From contig QRDG01000622.1 in the NCBI GenBank assembly GCA_012064385.1, forward strand, positions 434,001 through 498,000: a stretch of DNA of 64,000 bases. The letters run 5' to 3'. Each line of letters opens with the position of its first letter. The first letter of the stretch is position 1. Of the stretch, positions 12,218 to 21,182 are shown one piece after another. The notes under the pieces are model-generated. The model was not told the DNA's origin. It saw only the letters and a program-made list of their open reading frames with translations, and ran no database searches. The DNA is from Puccinellia tenuiflora. Taxonomy: Eukaryota; Streptophyta; Magnoliopsida; Poales; Poaceae. The translations under genes were made by a program, and so were the position numbers.

Positions 12218-13552
12218 ATGGAAAAGAGAACTCATTGGCCATTTAGTGTTAGGAATTTCCCTCAAAATAAGAATGTCCCTATTGAGGAAATTGAGGTAGA
12301 TCCTAAGATAATGAAATCAATCTATGAATATCGTTTCTATGGAAAACCTAAGGAAGATCCTTTAGCTCATCTTAAGAAATTTGATGAAAGATGCAACATG
12401 CTAAAACTGAACCATCCTAATGTTAGACTTAAGCTTTTTCCTTACTCTTTAGGGGGGAAAGCATTAGATTGGATATTGAGATGCCCACCTGGTAACTTTA
12501 GCATCTGGTTTAATTTGAAAGCTGCTTTTGTTGAAAGATTTTCTTCCATTGAAATGATTTGCAATTCTATACAAATGTTTATCAAGTTTAAACAAGAGGA
12601 AGATGAACCTTTGGTAAAAACATGGGAAAGATTTAGAAGTACAGGTTTTGGAATGGAACATGGTCTTAGAGATTGGATGCTGATGCATATCTTTTATAGA
12701 GGATTATCTGAAACCTCTAGAGTCTTTTTGGATAAGGAGTGTGAAGGTTCTTTTATGAATATGACTGCTTCTAATACTTATTATCTACTTGATGGCGTGC
12801 TTTTGGAAGAAAAAATTAAGAAAAGTTTAGATAAAGCCCAAGTACCTGAAGATGTTTTTGATGACCGTTATGAAATATTTGATCTTTATAATAGGGGAGT
12901 GAAAGTTGAAGAAGTTAAGATGCTTAGTGAAGTTAATGATCCTTTGCTTGATTTAGAGAATTGTACCTAGTATGAATTAATATCTATCTTACAAAAATTT
13001 GCAAGTGATCCTTCTATTGATGTTAACCAATATGGTTTTGGTTCCTATATTGCTAATCATGTCTTGAAAGAAAAAATTGCTAGATACAATCAAGAAGCTA
13101 TGATACCACCTAAGCTTGGGGATATATGGATTCCCAAGGTGCTAGTAACTATTGGAAAAGAGACACACCATGCCATACTTGATCTAGGATCTAGTGCCTC
13201 TATTTTATCTAAAGAATTATATGAAGTACTTGAATTAAAGAATCTTGAAAAATGCTCTGTTGAACTTGCACTTGCTGATAATACCATTAAACGTGCTTTA
13301 GGAAAAGTAAGTGATGTTATGGTAGAGTTACATATGACTTTTGTAACTGTGGATTTTCTAATCATGGATATGGAGAATAAAACCTTTAGTCCTATTATTC
13401 TTGTAAGACCTTTTCTTCGTACCACAGGGTCTATTATTGATTCAAAGGAAGGGAATGTGAAGTTCCAGTTTCCACATAAGAAATTCATGCAACACTTCCC
13501 AAGGAAGAAGGGTACAACTTTTAAGCTCCCTCATGAGCTTCATCTTCAGTAA
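12218..13552 (+). pseudogene. gag-protease frame of C, one internal stop
   Basis: Read from ATG 12218 (MEKRTHWPF...), this frame is 444 codons to TAA at 13550-13552, with one TAG at codon 251 (12968-12970). The frame continues unchanged beyond the stop. Residues about 30-170 resemble the Athila-type retrotransposon gag domain (DPLAHLKKFDERC, then LKLFPYSLGGKALDWI). From about residue 285 it is a retropepsin domain with DLGSSAS at 322-328 as the catalytic loop. The second conserved retropepsin motif reads IILVRPFL where family members usually have ILGRPFL. No CCHC zinc knuckle is visible. The stop looks like a CAG to TAG change, but a gag/pro readthrough codon cannot be excluded. There is no downstream pol. 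Confidence 0.82.
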
Positions 13553-14961
13553 ACAACAAGTAAGTAAGCCTAGCTATATGGCTATAAAGAAAGCGCTTTA
13601 CGGGAGGCAACACGGTTGTTTTATTTGGATTTTCTTTGTGTCCTCTTGCTGTAACAAGAGATTGTTTTCTTAGCTTAGTTTATGGAATTTTTAAAAAATT
13701 GCCAAGTTTTACCTATTTTGGTTTGAAAAAGTTGCTACTTCTATTCGGAGATTTTATTCCTGCACGAAGTCTGTGCACGGTTTGATTTTTCATTGCTATT
13801 CTGTAACTTCGATTGAGCTGAGATTTTAACTGTAACTGCAACTTTTCATCCTCTGTATGTCTGAATGTTTTCAGAATTTTTAGATGAGTTAAAGTATGAC
13901 AGAAAAATATGTTTTTCTGCTGCTGTTTTTCTGGACAGATTCTGTCCCATATTATTTTATGCATAGTTTGAACTTTTGAGTTGAATCTTTTTGATCCAAT
14001 TGAGTTTATGAGTAGCCATACAACAATATACACTCTCTGATCATTCATATGAATTTTAGTCCATGGATTATATGCAGCAAGAAGCCTATTTGTTTATCTC
14101 TACTAATATCACCCCACAGAAAAGAAATGGGAGAAACAGTGTTTTGAAGTTTTTCACAGGGATTGGAGGAGATGCACCATGAGTTATCCAAGGATGGTGA
14201 AAACCATAAGCTTGGGGATGTGTAGAACATCCCCGCTGAACCAACATACTCTCAGTTTGCACACGTCTAACTTCTGTTTTTCATTTGAAACAATTTATCG
14301 CATAAACTTGTAGCGTCTTTTTGTTTGTTTTTGCTTTGATTTTTATTTATTTTGAGACCACCACACTATCATTTATATATGAGAAAGCTACTGGAAATAT
14401 GGGTTGAAATATCTTGCATGCTTTTGTTGTATTGGGAAAAGGAATGTCTAAGTTGATTTTTAATGACACATATAGTTGCATGATTCATGAGCTTCTTTAT
14501 GAGTAATAATTTGCAAATGCTTTATCATGAGCTATCTTTTATTCATGTTTCGATGCTGTATGTTATTTCACCTTTTTTTTACATGAATTAGTTAGTTCTA
14601 TGGACACTCATGCATGCATCTAGATGGTCATCTTTCTCCCTTTTGCTAGCCCAAAAATTCTAACAAGTAAAAACTTGTTTCCAACACCCTCAACCCAAGT
14701 TTTTCCAGTGAGTCCACCATATCTACCTATTAGCTTTATGCTATTCCAAGTATGTTTACCATGTTATTTGTGTTATCTATACCTCTAAATGAAAATGATT
14801 ATGTTATTTATTGTAATGGGAAAAGTTGGTTAAAAAGCTCTCGCGAACTTGATGCACACTTTATTTTTATTGCATTTAATAAACATGAACCATCGTGATT
14901 ATTATTATGATGATAGTGTCTTGATAAATGTTTAAGGTTGGGAGTTAGCCCATATGTGCTG
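13553..14961 (+). other. 3' internal region of C, part 1 (non-coding)
   Basis: AT-rich, no open frame of note. It holds a purine-tract-like CATAAGCTTGGGGATG at 14205-14220. From about 13558 to 14961 it is matched in inverted orientation by 17754-16371 of element D. It ends in TGCTG (14957-14961), the left target duplication of D. Confidence 0.8.
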
Positions 14962-16162
14962 TGATAACCCCCAAGAGCAGGGGATCACTGTAGCACCTCT
15001 CAATGTGGAAGAAGGGTATCGATCCGCAGGAGTAAGAAGGAAAAGTTATCTATTCCCTACAACTAAAGTGTCACAAGTTTTAGTTGATTATGCACTAAAC
15101 AAGTTTAAAGAACAAGATGGTTGATTTAATGGATGGAAGTTTAATGTAACAAAACAAGAATGTGAAAGTGTCCCAATCCTCTTTAATGCAAGAGGACAAG
15201 ACAAGGGAACAAGAGTGTGAAAGTGTCCCAATCCTCTTTAATGCAAGAGGACAAGACAAAGGTGTAAACGATGCTTTGGAAATAAGGCCTAGGGATCATA
15301 CTTTCACTAGTGGACACTCTCAACAATAATAATATAATTGAATACATAGATATTTCCTCCTCATTATGCTACTCTGAATTAATTTCTGGTTGGATAAAGA
15401 ACACCAATCCACTGTGTAGGGCTATAAAAGCACACCTTAAAGTCGCATTCCACATATAGGGAACCCCACACTGCCAACTTGAGTTCCCTAAATAGTACTA
15501 GACAAACACCACAATTTCATAGAGACATCTACCACAAATAATAACTCATGATAAGTATTCATGTAATATTTAGCCTAAGAGCCACACACGGTGCACACAC
15601 TGTCAACGTCACACCATGGGACAAAGGTGACTCCGACAATCACATCAATAAAACCACTTGAGTAGCATAATTCATAATATAAAGTAGAGTACCATCTATG
15701 GATTCAACTAGATTACAAAGCTCATGATCACATAAAGATCACACCATGGGAGAGAGAGATAAACCACATAGCTACCGGCATGAGCCCTCAGCCCCGAGGA
15801 AGACTACTCCCTCCTCATCATGGAGACGATGGGGAGATGAGATGATCTTTCTGTAGAAGTTGATGATGAACACGCCGGAGGGGGGTGGAGCCCTCCGGAG
15901 GTGGATTCCGGCGGCGTTTCCCCCCTCCGATCTTCTCCGGCGGCAGCCTTCTGCCTCTCTGTTTCTGGTTTTGTGTTTCTCCGCCGCCTCCCTCTGGAAA
16001 ACGTCGGGGACCTTTTATATAGGCGTTTTTAGGTCACGAGGATGCTTCTGGGCGAAGGATCGATGCAAACGGGGCCACGAGGGCCAAATTGGATGGGCCC
16101 ACACGGCCTAGTACTATAGCCGCGTGGGACCCCCCCCTCCTTTTGGTCCTCCGGCCTCCGTT
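14962..16162 (-). repeat. 3' LTR of D, truncated
   Basis: Matches the D 5' LTR from its TGATAACCCCC end but lacks the first 270 bp (equivalent to 27155-27424). It contains a 55-bp tandem duplication (15156-15210 and 15211-15265) that is also present in the 5' LTR, so the duplication predates insertion. Confidence 0.88.
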
Positions 16163-18318
16163 AGCATGTAAGTAAATTTCCACCATGAATGATGCATGGC
16201 TTAGATTAGCGGCCCAGGATTCTCTCTATCCATTTATACAAACTCATTTAAACTTAACTCTATTTTCACATTATTTCGTCATGATAGGCATCCATAGACA
16301 AAAGTACATGATATCAACTAAATAGATAATGGAACATGTTGAAAGCTTTGCATGTGACAGCACATATGGGCTAATTCCCAACCTTAAACATTTATCAAGC
16401 CACTATCATCATAATATTAATCACAATGGTTCATCTTTATTGAATGCAATAAAAGTAAAGTGTGCATCAAGTTCGCGAGAGTTTTTTAACCAACTTTTCC
16501 CATTACAATAACTAACATCATCATTTTCACTTAGAGGCATAGATAACACAAATAACATGATAAACATACTTGGAATAGCATAAAGCTAATAGGTAGATAT
16601 GGTGGACTCACTGGAAAAACTTGGGTTGAAGGTGTTAGAAACAAGTTTTTACTTGTTGGAATTTTTGGGCTAGCAAAAGGGAGAAAGATGACCATCTAGA
16701 TGCATGCATGAGTGTCCATAGAACTAACTAATTCATGTCAAACAAGGTGAAATAACATATAACATCAAAACATGAATAAAAGATAGCTCATGATAAAGCG
16801 TTTGCAAATTATTACTCATAAAGAAGCTCATGAATCATGCAACTATATGTGTCATTAAAATCAACTTAGATATCCCTTTTCCCAACACAATAAAATCATG
16901 CAAGATATTTCAACCCATATTTCCAGTAGCTCTTTCATATATAAATGATAGTGGTGGTCTCAAAAAAAAATCAAATCAAAACAAAAAACAAATTCCAAGT
17001 TCATGCGATAAAGTGCATTGATAGAAAAACAAAAGTTAGACGTGTGCAAACCGAGAGTGTGTAGGTACAGTGGGGTTGTCTTCACATCCCCAAGCTTATG
17101 GATTTCACCATCCTTGGATAGCTCTTGGTGCATCTCCTCTAATCCCTGTGAAAAAACTTCAAAACACTGTTTCTCCCATTTCTTTTCTGTGGGGTGACAT
17201 TAGTAGTGATAGACAAATGCATTACTTGCTGCTTATAATCCACGGACTAAAATACTTATGAATGTTCAGATAGTTTATAATTTTGTATGCCTACTCATAA
17301 ACTCAATTGGATCAAAAAGATTCAACTCAAAAGTTCAAACTATGCATAAAACAATATGGGACAGAATCTGTCCAGAGAAACAACAGCAGCAAAACATATT
17401 TTTCCGTCCTACTTAAACTCGTCTAAAAATTCTGAAAAAAATCAGGAATACAGAGGATGAAAAGTTGCAGTTACAGTAAAAATATTATCTCAATAGGATT
17501 TACATAATAAGAACTAAAAATCAAACCATGCACAGACTTGTGCTGGAAGGAAATCACCATATGCAAAATAACAACTTTTTCATACCAAAATGGGTAAAAC
17601 TTGGCACTTTATTAATTATTCCAGAAACTAAACTAAAAACTAAGTCTCTTGTTACAGCAAGAGGACATAAAGAAAATTAAAAATAAAAACAACCGGGTTG
17701 CCTCCCGTAAAGCGCTTTTTTTTCTTATAGCCATATAGCTAGGCTTACTTACTTGGTATCAAAATGGTTGGAGTGAGGTGGCTTGGCATCCCCAAGCTTA
17801 AGTTCTTGTACTTACTTGATATATGTAGGGTTAGCCTAGGGGTAACATCCCCAAGCTTGAGTGTTTGTCCCTCTTGATCTTTGTTTATGTCCCTCAACTC
17901 TTCCACTTGAAAGTTCTCTTCACACATAACTCATCATAAAACTTGATTAGAGGGGCTAGTGTCTCCATAAATTAAATCTTCATAGGTATAGTAAAGACAT
18001 ATCATGAGTTGATTCTAAACATTAGCTAATATTACTATGGTTGTGCGTTGCTTTTCGATCAATAGAACCACACAAAACACAAGTAATGAGAGTAATGCAA
18101 AATAAAGACAGAATCTGTCAAAAACTGGACAGCCCATAAAGAATGAATTTTCAGAGGCACTTACGTTGCTCAAATCAGAAAACTTTGAACTAATGAAATG
18201 TGTATTAATAGCTGAAAATTGCTGTCGTAAAATTTCAGGTCGAAATTCCTTTTCTGTGATTTCTAACATGTTTCGCAGTGAAGCTTAGGAATCTGTTTCC
18301 TGGACAGCCATGATAGTT
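16163..18318 (-). other. 3' internal region of D (non-coding)
   Basis: Reverse complement of C's 3' region: 16163-16370 matches C 27425-27623, and 16371-17754 matches C 13558-14961. It holds purine-tract-like motifs on the minus strand near 17085-17098, 17787-17800 and 17846-17860. There is no credible coding frame. The sequence 17755-18318 has no match in C and contains nothing I recognise. Confidence 0.8.
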
Positions 18319-19596
18319 TTAATGATGCTCACATAGGAATACGAATTGAAACACAAAGGTGAGAATCAAGGAAAAATATGAAACATATTTAAGTCTCAAC
18401 CACTTCCTATGCATTGGGATCTTGTAAGAAAATAAATCAATGAAGCATATAGTAATTAGCATAGGAAGGCAAAGCAAGTGCGACATTAAAACCTTCAACA
18501 TAAAGAGAGGAAACATAGTATTATTGAGATATTTAGAGACATGTTTCCCTCTTTCAAAATAATTATTAAGATCAATATAAGTTTTAATATCATGGTTGCA
18601 ACAAATATTTGGAACTAAAGATAATTGCAAACCACATAAGTATTTCTCAACATAAGCAAATTTCTCCTCCAAGGTGTGAATAGGGGAGTTCAGAAATAAA
18701 GTTGGACTCTCATGAGTGAGAGTATCATCACAAGCAGCAAGTATATCATTTTTATCCACACATAAAGTAGTAACAACTAAACATGGAGGATTATCAATAA
18801 GCATAGGACCATCATCTAAAGCATTATCATATAGCATGTCTAAATCATATTCTTCATCATTTTTAAAATCATTATCAATAATGTTCTCATTAGGCATAGG
18901 TTCATATTCTTCCTCATCATCAGGATCATAAAAGCAAAGTTTATCATTAGCAAAATCTTGAGTGTTACCCTCATCCATATGTGGTGAAGGTGGAAGATCC
19001 TTCTCTTCATTCTCTAGTTGTTCATCAATTTCTTCATCCTTTTGCTCTTCATTATCTTCTTCTTGGGGCTGCATGGACATCCCCAAGCTTAGGCTTTTAT
19101 CCTCTTCTTCACATACTTCCTCTTCTAAGCTTATGTTTTCATCATCTTCTTCCGGCAAAAAATTAGATCTTCCTTGGGCAAATCTCTTCCTTGTGTCAAA
19201 AACATAGATATTTTCATCAAATTCATCTATGCAGATATTAAGGATAAAGGCAATCATATTTTTAGATTGAGAAGCTATAGGGCAGGTTTCATGTTCATCA
19301 ATGAAGGTGTTTAATTCATAGGCTGCCACAAAAATAAAAAATTGCTCTACTTCTGCCATCCCTAAGTGAGCATAAATCCCTGTATGATAAGTTGCAATAA
19401 CAGGTTCAACTTTATTGGAAGGGAATTGGAATTCAAAGTGTCTACAGTATTCAGAGCAACAAGTTTCTTCCTTATGACAATTAAGCAGTTTACTAGCGAT
19501 TTCATTTACATACCTCGTGATGGTTTTTAATCTTTTCCCTTCAAAAGATTCTCTAAATTCAGCAGCTATCATGGCATTTCTATAATAGTTTTCCAT
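18319..19596 (-). CDS. Acidic 425-residue protein of element D, function unknown
   Basis: An uninterrupted frame from ATG 19596 (MENYYRNAMIAAEFRESFEG) to TAA. It lies where gag would be, about 150 bp after the primer site. Residues about 1-150 are mixed and cysteine-containing. Residues about 145-275 are very rich in Glu and Asp (EEEVCEEEDKSLSLGM, EEEEKD-like runs). The last 65 residues are hydrophobic and could form two membrane segments (about 360-395 and 403-422). I see no gag capsid signature, CCHC knuckle, protease, RT or integrase motif, and do not recognise the family. One copy of the purine motif AAGCTTGGGGATG is embedded in frame as SLSLGM. Being open while neighbouring gag copies are broken suggests either youth or selection; this is inference. 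Confidence 0.6.
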   Translation of the reverse strand: MENYYRNAMIAAEFRESFEGKRLKTITRYVNEIASKLLNCHKEETCCSEYCRHFEFQFPSNKVEPVIATYHTGIYAHLGMAEVEQFFIFVAAYELNTFIDEHETCPIASQSKNMIAFILNICIDEFDENIYVFDTRKRFAQGRSNFLPEEDDENISLEEEVCEEEDKSLSLGMSMQPQEEDNEEQKDEEIDEQLENEEKDLPPSPHMDEGNTQDFANDKLCFYDPDDEEEYEPMPNENIIDNDFKNDEEYDLDMLYDNALDDGPMLIDNPPCLVVTTLCVDKNDILAACDDTLTHESPTLFLNSPIHTLEEKFAYVEKYLCGLQLSLVPNICCNHDIKTYIDLNNYFERGKHVSKYLNNTMFPLFMLKVLMSHLLCLPMLITICFIDLFSYKIPMHRKWLRLKYVSYFSLILTFVFQFVFLCEHH

Positions 19597-19740
19597 CTTT
19601 TTAATTTTTTTTGGGTTTTTGATAAATGCAAAACTGAAAGTAAAACTAAACTAAATGCAAAACTGAAAGTAAACTAGAGTATATGCAAAACTGAAAATAA
19701 ATAAATAGTGCAAACAAGAATAGAAACTTAAGCGCTACGC

Positions 19741-19757
19741 TCCCGGCAACGGCGCCA
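19741..19757 (-). promoter_or_regulatory. Primer binding site of D (tRNA-Asp type)
   Basis: On the minus strand TGGCGCCGTTGCCGGGA lies 10 bp beyond the 5' LTR end at 19768. It is the same tRNA-Asp class as C and H. Confidence 0.9.
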
Positions 19758-20231
19758 GAAAAGTACTTGATAACCCCCAAGAGCAGGGGATCACTGTAGC
19801 ACCTCTCAATGTGGAAGAAGGGTATCGATCCGCAGGAGCAAGAAGGAAAAGTTATCTATTCCCTACAACTAAAGTGTCACAAGTTTTAGTTGATTATGCA
19901 CTAAACAAGTTTAAAGAACAAGATGGTTGATTTAATGGATGGAAGTTTAATGTAACAAAACAAGAATGTGAAAGTGTCCCAATCCTCTTTAATGCAAGAG
20001 GACAAGACAAGGGAACAAGAGTGTGAAAGTGTCCCAATCCTCTTTAACACAAGAGGACAATACAAAGGTGTAAACGGTGCTTTGGAAATAAGGCCTAGGG
20101 ATCATACTTTCACTAGTGGACACTCTCAACAATAATAATATAATTGAATACATAGATATTTCCTCCTCATTATGCTACTCTGAATTAATTTCTGGTTGGA
20201 TAAAGAACACCAATCCACTGTGTAGGGCTAT

Positions 20232-21182
20232 TGATGTAGGGTGTTGCCCGATCTTCACGGATTTGAGGCGGGGAAGAGGATGAACACGAAGAACACGGAG
20301 GTGGAAACGAAGAACACGAGGGGAAAAAGGGCAAATTTGTGGGGATAACTCGCGAAGCCTACAAGGGAGAATCACCCGGCAACAAACCCCCAACGGAGCA
20401 GCCTCCGGATCCCAAAACCCAAGTCAACAACACGCTTAATGAAACCGATTTCTCTTACCGGCCGGTCCACCGATCCAATAGAATCACCGCAGTGAAAGAT
20501 TGGTTTGCACTACTAGAGACACCTAAGTGAAAGAGTAGCTACAACAAGAGATTCATCATCCTCCTCGGAGGAACCCATCACGGGAAGGAGCAACGCTCAA
20601 CTCTAGTTCATTCTTCTCTACCTCAAATGGAAAAGGGGGAAAGCTATTTATAGTCTTAGTACAAAAGGAGCTGAAAGGTGGGGGTCCGGCCTGGGGGCCG
20701 GCCTGGAGGCCGGTGGCGTCTGTAGGGGGCCCGGCCTGGTGGCCGGCCTGGGCCGGCCTGGAGGCCGGCGTCGTCTGGAGGGGTGCCGGCTGGGAGGCCG
20801 GCCAGCTCTGGTTGGGTGCCGGCCTGGGGGCCGGCCTAGGCCGGCTGGGAGGCCGGCCGGCTCTGGTGGGGTGCCGGCCTGGGGGCCGGCCTGCCTGATT
20901 TTGCCTCCTTCTTCCTCTCCTTGTCCATGACGCTTCCTCCTCCTCATCCACGCGTACGCCTTGGATGAAATCAACTCTTGGGCTTCCTCGGCACCTCCCA
21001 TCTGTTTTGTATCCATCGTGTCAAACCTAGCAATGCAAATGGGCGGCTGCTCAAGTAGCATACCATTCCAAAGGGTAGGAAATGAGATCTCGAAGAGGAA
21101 AGAGTTCACCTTTGACGCCCATGGTGACTTGGCATGTGTCGGATGGTTTGTCCTTGTGATGGACGTGGGTTGGGCTACATCA
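20232..21182 (-). repeat. 3' LTR of E
   Basis: TGATGTAG on the minus strand at 21182, down to 20232. It contains TATAAATAG on the minus strand (near 20650) and a GGCC-rich repeat block at 20680-20895. Confidence 0.92.
20680..20895. repeat. GGCCGGCCTGG repeat array in E LTR
   Basis: More than a dozen variants of GGCCGGCCTGG / GAGGCCGGC / GGGGGCCGGC are packed into about 215 bp. The array recurs at about 25895-26130 in the other LTR, where one extra unit of about 25 bp is present. A shorter related array lies in the 5' leader at about 25040-25140. The motif is self-complementary and GC-rich. Confidence 0.85.

Noticed and set aside
18716..19207. Serine-rich plus-strand frames
   Set aside because: They are the antisense of the acidic coding part of element D (GAA/GAT read backwards gives TTC/ATC-rich Ser/Phe).
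20680..20895. Array that might look like CRISPR repeats
   Set aside because: Units are degenerate, contiguous and without unique spacers, and the sequence is a plant retroelement LTR.
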